From the NCBI RefSeq assembly GCF_000177195.2, contig NC_015953.1, positions 2,852,001-2,916,000 on the forward strand: a stretch of DNA of 64,000 nucleotides, read 5' to 3'. Every line of letters begins with the position of its first letter. The first letter of the stretch is position 1. The notes under the pieces are model-generated. The model had not been told where the DNA came from. It ran no database searches and saw only the letters and a program-made list of their open reading frames with translations. Positions 36,830 through 45,327 of this stretch are shown here, in pieces. Source of the stretch: Streptomyces sp. SirexAA-E. Its GTDB lineage: Bacteria; Actinomycetota; Actinomycetes; Streptomycetales; Streptomycetaceae. The position numbers and the translations under genes are program-made.

Positions 36830-38389
36830 TCAGCCGCCCCGGACGACCTGCTGGTGGCTGAGCTGACGGCGCAGCTCCACCGGGAGCGGATGGTGGGGCC
36901 CGTAGGACCGCTCCGTGTCGTACAGCAGGGCCTGCAACTGCGCGCGCCCCGCCGCGTGGTCGCCGACCGCGAGCAGCAGGTGGCCGATGCGGTGCCGGAT
37001 GTCGAAGGCGCGGCCGGGGTCGGCGGCCGGTGCGGCGTAGGCGTTCTCGTAGTACGGGAGGACCGCGCGGTACTCGGCGAGTGCGGCGGCGGCCTCGCCG
37101 AGCTGCTCCAGGCACTGCGCGGCGTCGTAGCGGAACCGCAGGGTCTGGGTGTCGGCGGGCCCGGCCTCGGCGGCGCGGTCGTCGGCGAGGCGGCGCAGCT
37201 CGGGCAGGGCGCGGCGGTACTGCCCGTCGTCCATCAGCGTGGCGGCGTACTGCTTGCGCAGGATCCGCACGACCGGGGAGCGCTCGCCGTGTTCGGCGGC
37301 GGCGGCCGGGAGGATGCCGCCCAGGATGTCGACGGCCTGGGTGATCCGGCCCTCGCCGAGCAGCTGCTTGACCTCGTCGACCGCCTTCGCGACGTCGGGC
37401 CTGGCGGGTGGCCCGAAGTCGCCGGTGGCCGAGGGCCGCTGCTGGGCGGGGACGGCGGTGGGCGGGGTGGCCGCCCGGTCCGGCCAGGGGGCCTGCGGGC
37501 GCAGGAACGGCCGGGTCGGGTCGAGGGGGCCGGCCAGGGCGCCCTGGGTGGGCAGCAGCGGGCGCAGGGCCTCGTACACCTCCTGGGCGGAGGCCGGGCG
37601 GTGCTGGGGGTCCTTGGCGAGCAGCCGCAGCACGAGGGCTTCGAGCGCCTCGGGCACCTCGGGCCTGAGGTGACGGACGGGGATGGGCGGCTCGTAGAGG
37701 TGGCGGTGCAGGACTCCGAGCGCGGTGGATCCGGCGAACGGCACGTCACCGCTGAGCAGTTCGTGCAGGAGAACCCCGAGCGCGTACAGGTCGGTGTACG
37801 GGCCGACGGCGCCCCCCATGGCCTGCTCGGGCGCCATGTAGGCCGGGGAGCCGATCGGCGAACCGGTGTGCGTCAGCCGTGTGGTGTCGGAGTCCAGGAC
37901 GGAGGCGACGCCCAGGTCGAGCACGGTGACCGTGCCGTCGGGCCGGACCATGGTGTTGCGCGGCTTCAGGTCGCGGTGGACGATCGGCACGGCGTGCACG
38001 GCCGAGAGCACGGCGCAGAGCTGGGCGGCGACCGCGACGGCCCAGGGCCAGGGGTAGGGGTCGTGCTCGGCGAAGTGGTCGGCGAGGTCGGCGCCCTCGA
38101 CGTACTGCATGACGAGGTAGAGGTCGTCGTCGTCGCTGCCCGCGTCGTGGACGGTGACCAGGCCCGGGTGGTCGACCTGGGCGGTGACCCGGCACTCCCG
38201 GACGAACCTGCGCCGCAGCTCGTCGGCGGCGACGCTTCCGGACGGGCCCGCGACCCGGTCGGGGCGCAGGAGCTTCACCGCCACCCGCCGGTCCAGCCGC
38301 CGGTCGTAGGCCGTCCAGACCTGGCCCATGCCCCCTTGGCCGAGGATGGTCGCCAGCTCGTACCGGCCGGCGATGACACGCCCGTTCAC
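36830..38389 (-). CDS. serine/threonine protein kinase with TPR-like C-terminus
   Basis: A 519-residue Hanks-type kinase without membrane helices. The glycine loop is LGQGGMGQV, the ATP lysine K39 sits in VAVKLL, the catalytic loop is HRDLKPRN (D140), the magnesium motif is DLG (D158) instead of DFG, and YMAPEQ ends the activation segment. A proline-rich linker (about 290-340) leads to a helical, probably TPR-like region (to 519) for protein binding. The GTG start (38387-38389) overlaps the upstream stop by 4 bp, so it is coupled to the membrane protein gene. Confidence 0.92.
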   Translation of the reverse strand: MNGRVIAGRYELATILGQGGMGQVWTAYDRRLDRRVAVKLLRPDRVAGPSGSVAADELRRRFVRECRVTAQVDHPGLVTVHDAGSDDDDLYLVMQYVEGADLADHFAEHDPYPWPWAVAVAAQLCAVLSAVHAVPIVHRDLKPRNTMVRPDGTVTVLDLGVASVLDSDTTRLTHTGSPIGSPAYMAPEQAMGGAVGPYTDLYALGVLLHELLSGDVPFAGSTALGVLHRHLYEPPIPVRHLRPEVPEALEALVLRLLAKDPQHRPASAQEVYEALRPLLPTQGALAGPLDPTRPFLRPQAPWPDRAATPPTAVPAQQRPSATGDFGPPARPDVAKAVDEVKQLLGEGRITQAVDILGGILPAAAAEHGERSPVVRILRKQYAATLMDDGQYRRALPELRRLADDRAAEAGPADTQTLRFRYDAAQCLEQLGEAAAALAEYRAVLPYYENAYAAPAADPGRAFDIRHRIGHLLLAVGDHAAGRAQLQALLYDTERSYGPHHPLPVELRRQLSHQQVVRGG

Positions 38390-38985
38390 CGGCCGCCGCC
38401 CTCCTTGCGCAGGTAGTCGCTCAACTCGTCCAGCTCGGCGCGGACCTGGTCCATGCGCTGGGGGGTGGCGGGGTGCGCGGGCGACGGGACCGGTGTGCGG
38501 GCGGGCGCGGGCGGAGGGAGGGGGGTGGACGTGCGGGCGGGTGCGGGCGGGTAGGCGTACCCAGGGGTGGACGTCACGGGCGGGGCGGCCGGTGGCAGGT
38601 ACCCGGCGTACGGCGACGGGGCGAGGCCGCCCCCCGGGGCGTAGTGCCGGATCTCCGCGTACAGGTAGTAGGCGATCGTGCCCGCCACCGAGCAGAGCAT
38701 CCAGCCCAGCAGGACGACGGCCTGCTGGTCCGTCAGCTCCGGTTCGTCCTCCGGGATGTTGAGGATGAAGGCGACCATGCACCCGTTGAGCACGACGGCC
38801 CCCGCCATCAGGGACCAGTCCAGCGTCCTGCGGGTGACGGCGGCCAGCCGCAGCAGCGCCGCCCAGGAGAGGAACCCGCAGCTCAGCAGGGTCAGCGCCA
38901 CGAAGAGCACACGCAGTCCCGTCAGCGTCCCCGAGGACGGGCGGCGCGTCGGTGGCTGCTGCGGCGGATAGCCGTGGCCGTGCAT
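38386..38985 (-). CDS. membrane protein coupled to the Ser/Thr kinase gene
   Basis: A 199-residue protein with three or four hydrophobic segments between about residues 22 and 110, and a long proline-rich C-terminal tail ending in a short helix (RMDQVRAELDELSDYLRKEG). I recognise no family. The tail resembles those that bind cytosolic partners. Its coupling with the kinase suggests that it may localise or be phosphorylated by the kinase. The start is ATG 38983-38985 with AGGAG upstream. Confidence 0.72.
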   Translation of the reverse strand: MHGHGYPPQQPPTRRPSSGTLTGLRVLFVALTLLSCGFLSWAALLRLAAVTRRTLDWSLMAGAVVLNGCMVAFILNIPEDEPELTDQQAVVLLGWMLCSVAGTIAYYLYAEIRHYAPGGGLAPSPYAGYLPPAAPPVTSTPGYAYPPAPARTSTPLPPPAPARTPVPSPAHPATPQRMDQVRAELDELSDYLRKEGGGR

Positions 38986-39085
38986 GTGCTGCTCCTGGGA
39001 AGGCGTGGGGCCGGACGTGTGCTGTGAGCGTATACACCCACGCGGACAACCGGTCCCCCGTTGTGCGCAACCGTTGTGCAACCCG

Positions 39086-41239
39086 TCACTTCGGGGCGAC
39101 GGTGCCGTCCGTGAGCCCGTCGTACATGCCCTGGAGCAGCTGTCCGCCCAGACGTCCGGCCGTACGCAGAGCGTCCTCGAACGCGGCCAGCTCCCGGAAC
39201 CGCTCGCCGTAGCCCCGCTGTTCGGCCAGCGGCAGCCGGGGCAGCTGGAGGCGGCGGGCGTCGAGCCGGGTCGCGGTCGAGGCGTAGCTGCTGGCCTGCC
39301 GGGTGTTGGCGGTGCCGCGCAGGAATCCGGCGAGGAACCAGGAGTCGAGAGCGGCCGGGTCCGGGCGCAGCAGTTGGAGGTTACGGCCGAGCACGGCTCC
39401 GGCCGTGGCGTCGTCGACGACCCGGGTGACCGTCCCGCCGCCCAGCACGGGCACCACGACGTCACCGGGTTCCAGCAGGAGCGGTTCCTCCTCGGGGGCG
39501 GGCGTGCCGGACGGCGTACCGCTGGGGGCGGTACCGGCGAGGACGTCGTGCTCGGTGAGGACGGGGGCCCTGCCGTCACCCGTACCGGAGCCGGTGCGCA
39601 GCCTCAGGACGCCGGAACGGGCCAGTTCACCGACCGTCGTCAGGGTGCGCCCGGAGGGCTCGCGGGGAGCGACGGGCTCCGGGGCGAGGCGGGCGGCCAG
39701 CTTCAGGGTCTCGTCCAGCCGCCCGGCCACGTGGCCGAGTTCGGCCGCTCCGCCGCCCGCGGCGGGGGGCGGCAGGTGGCGGGCGGGGGCGAGGTCCACG
39801 TCGTCGTCGAGCAGTTCGATGACGGGCACGGCGCGGCTGACGCCGGGCCGGTCCGCCGGGGCGTGGGCCGTCTGTCCGTCGTCGGGGGCGCCCGGGTGGC
39901 AGTACGCGGTCCAGGCGCCGAGTGCGGTGGCCCGTACGGCCGTCCAGTCGATCCGGTCGCGTCCGACGGCCCCGGGGGCGGTCTCGGGGGACTCGGCCGT
40001 GTCCACGACGAGGAGTTCGGGCGCGGGGCGCCGACCGGTGCCGGGCTTGCGCAGCACCCAGAGGTGGAGCGGGATGCCGTACGGGGGAGCGGCACCGGCC
40101 GGAAGCGCGATGACGGCGCGCAGGGCGCCCCGGCGCAGCAGATCGGCCCTGACGCGGCGGCCCGAGCGGCGGGACGCGGCGGCCGGCGGCATCAGGAGGA
40201 CGGCGGTGCCGCCCTCGCGCAGACGGGACAGCGCGTGCTGGACCCAGGCGAGTTCGGACTCGGTGCGGGCGGGGAAGCCGTACTCCCAGCGCGGGTCGTA
40301 GGCCAGCTCCTCGTGGCCCCAGTTGCGCTCGTTGAACGGCGGGTGGCAGAGCACCGCGTCCGCGGCGAGCCGCGGGAAGGCGTCGGCGCGCAGGGTGTCC
40401 CCGGTCCGCACGGTGATCGTGCCCCGGGCCGCGCCGGAGGACGAGGGCGTCCCGGACGCGTTCTCGGAGTGCAGCGCGAGGCGGAGCGCGGTGAGCGCGG
40501 CGAGGCCGGCGTCGGCCTCCTGGGCGTACAGGGCCGCGGGGCCGCCGACCGCGCGCAGCAGGGCGCCCGTCCCGGCCGCGGGGTCCAGGACCGTGCGGGC
40601 GGCGGCCTGGGCCCCGGCCGGTCCGCCCGGCTGCCGCGCGTCCTGCTCGGCCAGAGCCGCCATCAGGGCGGCCAGATCCGGCGGAGTGAGTGTGTACTGG
40701 CGCGGGTTGGCGTCGAGCTGCCGGTCGACCAGGAATTCGAAGGCCCTGCGGGCTCCCGTCTCTGCCGCGAGCTCGGCGGTGGCACGCAGCAGCGGGACGG
40801 AGGGCAGCAGGTCCGGCCCGGCGGGCGTGGGGACGACGCGTGTGGAGCCCAGTCGCGCGGTGAGCACCTCGTCGAGGGCCACGGGCAGGATCTCGGCCAT
40901 ACGCGCGTCCGACACGGCGGTGATCTCGAGCCATGCCGTGGGCCGGTCCCTCACCAGCAGCAGCGCGCATCCCGCGTGGGTCAACGCCGTGACGGCTCCG
41001 GCCGGATGACCGGCCAACCGCTGCCAGACCCGCTCGCGCAGGGGCACCTCGGCGAGCTTCCCCTGGTCGCGGAGCCACCGCTCGACCTCGGGCAGGGAGA
41101 ACGACGGACTGGTGTCCGTGCCACCGACCGGCCGGGGGAAGTCGGCGTGGCGCCGGCGCCAGTTGCTGACGGCCGCGCGCCCCACACCCGCGAGCCGGGC
41201 GATCCCGGCGGCGGTCACCTCTGTCGAGTTCTCCGGCAC
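39086..41239 (-). CDS. orphan HsdM/HsdS-like N-6 DNA methylase with altered motif IV and N-terminal HTH
   Basis: A 717-residue protein. An N-terminal helix-turn-helix (TAAGIARLAGVGRAAVSNWR, about residues 9-28) is followed by a type I N-6 methylase domain: motif I LDPAAGTGALLRA (D219) and motif IV HPPFN at residues 299-303 where the family has N/D-PP-Y/F. The C-terminal part (about 560-717) resembles an HsdS target-recognition domain. There is no restriction gene nearby. The start is the GTG at 41237-41239 behind GGGGAGA. It may be an impaired or repurposed methylase that binds DNA. Confidence 0.8.
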   Translation of the reverse strand: MPENSTEVTAAGIARLAGVGRAAVSNWRRRHADFPRPVGGTDTSPSFSLPEVERWLRDQGKLAEVPLRERVWQRLAGHPAGAVTALTHAGCALLLVRDRPTAWLEITAVSDARMAEILPVALDEVLTARLGSTRVVPTPAGPDLLPSVPLLRATAELAAETGARRAFEFLVDRQLDANPRQYTLTPPDLAALMAALAEQDARQPGGPAGAQAAARTVLDPAAGTGALLRAVGGPAALYAQEADAGLAALTALRLALHSENASGTPSSSGAARGTITVRTGDTLRADAFPRLAADAVLCHPPFNERNWGHEELAYDPRWEYGFPARTESELAWVQHALSRLREGGTAVLLMPPAAASRRSGRRVRADLLRRGALRAVIALPAGAAPPYGIPLHLWVLRKPGTGRRPAPELLVVDTAESPETAPGAVGRDRIDWTAVRATALGAWTAYCHPGAPDDGQTAHAPADRPGVSRAVPVIELLDDDVDLAPARHLPPPAAGGGAAELGHVAGRLDETLKLAARLAPEPVAPREPSGRTLTTVGELARSGVLRLRTGSGTGDGRAPVLTEHDVLAGTAPSGTPSGTPAPEEEPLLLEPGDVVVPVLGGGTVTRVVDDATAGAVLGRNLQLLRPDPAALDSWFLAGFLRGTANTRQASSYASTATRLDARRLQLPRLPLAEQRGYGERFRELAAFEDALRTAGRLGGQLLQGMYDGLTDGTVAPK

Positions 41240-41329
41240 TGACTGTCTCCCCGGTCGATCCGTCGTGCCGGTGAGCATACCGACGACTGACGCCATCCCG
41301 GATTCACAGTCGGAAGCACACCGTTCCGC

Positions 41330-41353
41330 GTGAACCATGTTGACTCGGTTCAC
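41330..41353. promoter_or_regulatory. inverted repeat in the methylase/DUF4190 divergent promoter region
   Basis: GTGAACC (41330-41336), a 10-bp spacer and GGTTCAC (41347-41353) form a perfect 7-bp inverted repeat. It lies between the divergent methylase and DUF4190-type genes, 90 bp from either start. The helix-turn-helix in the methylase makes autoregulation a possibility. Confidence 0.5.
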
Positions 41354-41438
41354 AAGCTCTGCTGTGATTGACCCATCGCCGCAGCACCTGGTGTTCGGCG
41401 CCGCTCACAGTCCCTGTTGCTCATCGGAGGGCACAGCC

Positions 41439-42260
41439 ATGTCCCAGTACACGCAGCCGCCGCAGCCCCACTCCCAGCCGCCCTATGCCCCCGCTCACGC
41501 CCCCGGGACCCGCCCCGCCCGGAACGGCCTCGGGATCGCGGCTCTCGTCCTGGGCATCATCGGGTCCGTGTCCGGCCTGATCCCGCTCCTCTTCTGGCTG
41601 GCCGGCGTCCTCGGCCTCATCGCACTGATCCTGGGCCTGTCGGGACGGGGCCGCGTCAAGCGCGGAGAGGCGACGAACAAGGGGGTGGCCACCTTCGGCG
41701 CCGTGCTCGGCCTGGTCGCGCTGATCCTTTCGGTCGTCGGTGCGGTGATCACGTTCAAGGCCGTGGACGACGTGGTGAAGGACATCGACAAGGAGATCTC
41801 GGGGAGTTCGGCCTCCGCGAAGCCGGGCGGCACGGGCGACGGCGGGACGAGCGGTGACGCCCCCGAGGGCGAAGCCCTGACGGAGGGGGACACGGCCGTG
41901 TACGACGACGGCCTGGAGGTCACGGTGAACGCCCCCGCCGCCTACACCGCAGGCGAGTTCGCGATCGGCCACACCAAGGGCAACGACGCGTACACCGTCT
42001 CCGTGGTCATCGAGAACAAGGGCAAGGAGAAGTTCGACGCGGCACTCGTGACCCTGGAGGCCCGCGCCGGGAAGGACGGCGTGGACGCGGAGCAGATCTT
42101 CGACGACAAGATCGGCGAAGGCTTCACCGGCACCGTCCTGCCGGGCAGGAAGATCACGGCGGAGTACGCCTTCGACGCCCCGGCCGACGCCGGGAACCTC
42201 ACCGTGGAGGTCAGCTCCGGCTTCGACCGGGACACCAGCCACTGGGACCTGAAGCTCTGA
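41439..42260 (+). CDS. DUF4190 domain-containing membrane protein with extracytoplasmic DUF4352-like domain
   Basis: A 273-residue protein. A short proline- and glutamine-rich N-terminus leads to a DUF4190-type membrane region (about residues 27-115): hydrophobic hairpins with GLGIAALVLGIIGSVSGLIP and KGVATFGAVLGLVALILSVV. An acidic linker follows, then a beta-rich extracytoplasmic domain (about 160-273, EVTVNAPAAYTAGEFAIGHT) of DUF4352 type. The ATG at 41439 has GGAGGG upstream. The function is unknown. Confidence 0.85.
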   Translation: MSQYTQPPQPHSQPPYAPAHAPGTRPARNGLGIAALVLGIIGSVSGLIPLLFWLAGVLGLIALILGLSGRGRVKRGEATNKGVATFGAVLGLVALILSVVGAVITFKAVDDVVKDIDKEISGSSASAKPGGTGDGGTSGDAPEGEALTEGDTAVYDDGLEVTVNAPAAYTAGEFAIGHTKGNDAYTVSVVIENKGKEKFDAALVTLEARAGKDGVDAEQIFDDKIGEGFTGTVLPGRKITAEYAFDAPADAGNLTVEVSSGFDRDTSHWDLKL

Positions 42261-42290
42261 CGGCGCGGGCCGCCCCACCGGCCCGCGCCG
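42261..42290 (+). terminator. terminator after the DUF4190-type gene
   Basis: CGGCGCGGGCC and its complement form an 11-bp stem with an 8-base loop directly after the stop codon. Confidence 0.75.
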
Positions 42291-42652
42291 ACCCCCACGG
42301 CCACGGGCCCCCGCCTCTTCGCGGGGTCGTCCCCACCGTCATCGGGCCCCGCCCTTCTCGGGGTCGCACGGCGTTCCCGCCCGTACATCCCTGACGCCCC
42401 GCAGTCCGTGTACCGTGCGACGCCCCCTCGCCCGCCTCGCAGCGGCAGCCACCCGCGGCGTCCTGGTCCCGGCCCACCGCCCGCGAGGCGATCGGGGGCC
42501 CGGCGCAGGCGCGCAGTCCGTTTTCCGGGCCGTGCGGATCCGAGATCACCGACGAGGCGGTCGCCACCACCGGGGTGGCACCAGCCGTACGACCGGCCGT
42601 GACCGCGCGCTCGACGGACGGCCCCGCCCCAGGCATCCGCCGGCATCGCCCG
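42291..42652. other. intergenic stretch without a supported gene
   Basis: I see no convincing coding region here. Open frames exist on both strands, but their translations are arginine- and proline-rich and lack domain character and good ribosome sites. Several GC-rich short hairpins appear. Confidence 0.4.
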
Positions 42653-43234
42653 TCACCCCTCCGCGCCGCCCCGGGTGGTGAAGATCAGCCCGGTCAGCGA
42701 GCGGAAGGCGGTCTCGGGGGCGCGGCCCTCCAGGGCGTCGGAGAGGTTGCCCGTCAGCAGCAGGGTGGCGAAGCCGTGGGCCAGGGACCAGGCGGCGATG
42801 CCCGCGAGCCGGTCGTCCTCACCCCGGGCCGCGTCGGGCAGGTCACCGATGCCGGCGCGCAGCGCCTGGGTGGCGCGGGCCTTGGCGGCGAGCAGCGCCG
42901 GGTCGTCGGCGCGGTAGAGCTCGGGGCGGAACATCACCTGGAAGTACGCCGGGTGCCGGGTGGCGAACCGCACGTAGGCCACGCCCCGTTCCTGGAGGCC
43001 GGGAGCGTCGGCCAGGGCGTCCGCGAAGAGCGCGTACCCCTCGGCGGCGAGAGCGGTGAGCAGGCCGGTGCGGTCCTTGAAGTGGTGGGCGGGGGCGGCG
43101 TGCGACACCCCCACACGGCGGGCCAGATCACGCAGGGACAGGGAGTCGGGGCCGTGCGCCGCGATGACGTCGAGGGCGGCGGCGAGCAGGGTCCGCCGCA
43201 GGTCGCCGTGGTGATAGGTGCGCTCACTGGTCAT
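42653..43234 (-). CDS. TetR family transcriptional regulator
   Basis: A 193-residue regulator. The TetR helix-turn-helix occupies about residues 10-56 (LRDLARRVGVSHAAPAHHFKD), and the rest is a TetR C-terminal domain of the WHG type (FATRHPAYFQVMFRPELY). It is divergent from a SCO6745-like gene across a 103-bp region that carries a direct repeat. It probably controls itself and that neighbour. The start is ATG 43232-43234. Confidence 0.92.
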   Translation of the reverse strand: MTSERTYHHGDLRRTLLAAALDVIAAHGPDSLSLRDLARRVGVSHAAPAHHFKDRTGLLTALAAEGYALFADALADAPGLQERGVAYVRFATRHPAYFQVMFRPELYRADDPALLAAKARATQALRAGIGDLPDAARGEDDRLAGIAAWSLAHGFATLLLTGNLSDALEGRAPETAFRSLTGLIFTTRGGAEG

Positions 43235-43251
43235 GGGGACAACGGTACGCC

Positions 43252-43313
43252 GGATCTAGGCATTGACAAGTTCCCTGGCCGGGGTGCACCCTATGGATCT
43301 AGTCACTGACAAG
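43252..43313. repeat. 19-bp direct repeat in the TetR/SCO6745-like intergenic region
   Basis: GGATCTAGGCATTGACAAG (43252-43270) and GGATCTAGTCACTGACAAG (43295-43313) match at 17 of 19 positions, 43 bp apart. Each contains a TTGACA-like box. They may be two operator sites or duplicated promoters for the neighbouring genes. Confidence 0.6.
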
Positions 43314-43337
43314 ATTCAGGGATCACGGGAGGCCGGG

Positions 43338-44204
43338 ATGTCCGACGAACTGGTGCAGGTGCGCAGGATGTGGCACCTGCTGGAACCACTGCACGCCGTC
43401 TTCTACTACGCGCCGGAGGTCTTCGAGGAGGCCGCGGATCTCGGGTACGCCACCGACGAGCGGTGGCCCAGCTATTTCGCCTGGCGGGCGGCGCCGCTCG
43501 GCGCGGTGGGCGCGGACCGGGTGACCGAGGTGTTCCACAGCTTCAGCCCCGCGACGGTCGCCGAGCACATCCCGGCCGGCTGGGACGTGGCCGCCCCCGG
43601 CGCCGTGCTGGACGCCCGGGTCCGGGCCGTCGACCGGGCCTATCGGGCGCTGTTCGGCGACCGGGTGGACGGCCCGGAGTTCGCCGAGGCCGCCGCGCTC
43701 GCCCGGCGGGCCGCCGAGGCAGCCGACACCACCGGACGCCCGCTCGCCGGGGCCAACGCGGCGCTGCCCTGGTCCGACGCGCCGCATCTCGTGTTCTGGC
43801 AGGCCGCCACGATCCTGCGGGAGCACCGGGGTGACGGCCATGTCGCGGCGCTGGTCGCGGCGGGCCTCGACCCGGTGGAGTCGCTGGTGTCGTTCGCGGC
43901 GATCGGTGCCGCCCCGCCGGAGGTCTTCGCGAGCCGGGGGTGGAGCGGGGCCGAGTGGGACGCGGCCCGCGAACGCCTCGCCGTACGCGGGCTGCTGGAG
44001 GCGGACGGCACGGCCACGGACGCCGGCCGGGCGCTGCGAGCCGAGGTGGAGCGGCGTACGGACGAGAGCGCCGCGGGCCCCTGGGCGGTGCTCGGCGCCG
44101 AGGGTCGGGAGCGGCTCGCGGACCTGCTGGGGCCCCTGTGGGTGGAGGCGCTCGGCTCGGGGCTGCTGCCGTCCGAGACGACCCTGGGGATCGGCAAGGT
44201 GTGA
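43338..44204 (+). CDS. SCO6745-like protein (MarR-like fold, function unknown)
   Basis: A 288-residue protein of the actinobacterial SCO6745/SalK type, recognisable from RMWHLLEPLHAVFYYAPEV, RWPSYFAWRAAPLGAVG and HSFSPATVAEHIP. It is mostly helical with two repeated halves and a winged-helix-like C-terminal region (RERLAVRGLLEADGTATDAG). No catalytic role is established. The ATG at 43338 is preceded by GGGAGG; upstream starts in the same frame lack one. It is probably controlled by the divergent TetR protein. Confidence 0.85.
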   Translation: MSDELVQVRRMWHLLEPLHAVFYYAPEVFEEAADLGYATDERWPSYFAWRAAPLGAVGADRVTEVFHSFSPATVAEHIPAGWDVAAPGAVLDARVRAVDRAYRALFGDRVDGPEFAEAAALARRAAEAADTTGRPLAGANAALPWSDAPHLVFWQAATILREHRGDGHVAALVAAGLDPVESLVSFAAIGAAPPEVFASRGWSGAEWDAARERLAVRGLLEADGTATDAGRALRAEVERRTDESAAGPWAVLGAEGRERLADLLGPLWVEALGSGLLPSETTLGIGKV

Positions 44205-44347
44205 GCGCGGCCGGTGCGGGAGGGGGCGGCCGGACGGGCGGGCCGCGCGCCGTCGCGCCGCGGGCCGGCCGGACGGCCCGCTCTTCCGGGGTGCGCCGGT
44301 AACGCCCCCTTCACGGCCGGCTTCCGGGCCGCATACGCTGGGCTGTT

Positions 44348-45103
44348 GTGACGCCTCCTCATCTCGTACGCCGTCCCGGCCCGCTGGGCTCCCGGCGCCG
44401 CCCGCTTCCCTTTCTGACACTGGCTCTCACGGGCGCGCTCGCCCTGACCGGATGCGACGAGCTGGGCGACCTGCCGGGCTCCTCGCCGTCTCCCGCCGGA
44501 CCGGCCGCCACGGGCTCGGCGCTCCAGGCCGCCGAGGCGCTGACCGTGAAGGGCCGGGCGCCCAAGACCGGTTACGAGCGGAGCGCGTTCGGTTCCGCCT
44601 GGGCGGACACCGACAAGAACGGCTGCGGTACCCGCGACGACATACTGGCGGCCCAGCTCGACGCCGTCTCCCGGGACGCCGACGGCTGCAAGGTGCTCGA
44701 GGGCGTGCTCGACCCGGACCCGTACACCGGGACCCGCATACAGTTCCGGCGCGGGGCCAGCAAGGTGGACATAGACCACCTCGTCGCGCTGTCCGACGCG
44801 TGGCAGAAGGGCGCCCAGAAGTGGAGCGACGGCAAGCGGCGGGCCTTCGCCAACGACCCGCTCAACCTCCTGGCGGCCGACTCGTCCACCAACCGCCGCA
44901 AGGGCGACGGCGACACCGCGACCTGGCTGCCGCCCAACAAGGCCTACCGCTGCACGTACGTGGCCGGGCAGGTCGCGGTCAAGAAGAAGTACGAGCTGTG
45001 GGTGACCCGGGCCGAGCGGGAGGCGATGACGGAGGTCCTGGCGGGGTGCCCCGACCAGAAGCTGCCCACGGGCGGCAACCCCACCGAGGCGCCCGCCCGT
45101 TGA
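44348..45103 (+). CDS. secreted HNH endonuclease family lipoprotein (DUF1524-like)
   Basis: A 251-residue protein. A basic N-terminus and a hydrophobic core end in a lipobox-like LTGC near residue 36. The C-terminal 150 residues carry the HNH fold seen in many Streptomyces secreted nucleases: KVDIDHLVALSDAWQKGA with the catalytic His, then DPLNLLAADSSTNRRKGD with the Asn, and a cysteine pair. It would degrade DNA outside the cell. A TTCACG/TACGCT promoter with 18-bp spacing ends close to the GTG start at 44348, so the mRNA may be leaderless. Confidence 0.85.
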   Translation: MTPPHLVRRPGPLGSRRRPLPFLTLALTGALALTGCDELGDLPGSSPSPAGPAATGSALQAAEALTVKGRAPKTGYERSAFGSAWADTDKNGCGTRDDILAAQLDAVSRDADGCKVLEGVLDPDPYTGTRIQFRRGASKVDIDHLVALSDAWQKGAQKWSDGKRRAFANDPLNLLAADSSTNRRKGDGDTATWLPPNKAYRCTYVAGQVAVKKKYELWVTRAEREAMTEVLAGCPDQKLPTGGNPTEAPAR

Positions 45104-45327
45104 ACCGCCCGGTGCCGGAGACGCTGCCGTACGCCGGTCGGCAGGCCGGTCCGGCCTGCCTGGCCTGACCACGTGGGCCTGAGGATCACGACGCCGGCCT
45201 CCGGGTGCGGCACGGGGCGAGCCCGGCGGCGCGGACGAGGCGGGGCGGACGGCCCGACGGGACGAGGAGAGCGGGCGTGCCGCCGGAATCCTGCGGCGCT
45301 CGCGGGGCGGGGCGGGCCCGGGAGCGC

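Noticed and set aside
39086..41239. A complete type I restriction-modification system
   Set aside because: No HsdR or separate HsdS gene is nearby, and the methylase motif IV is altered.
42415..42681. Short open frames in the gap before the TetR gene
   Set aside because: Translations are arginine-rich, lack a ribosome site and overlap the end of the TetR gene.
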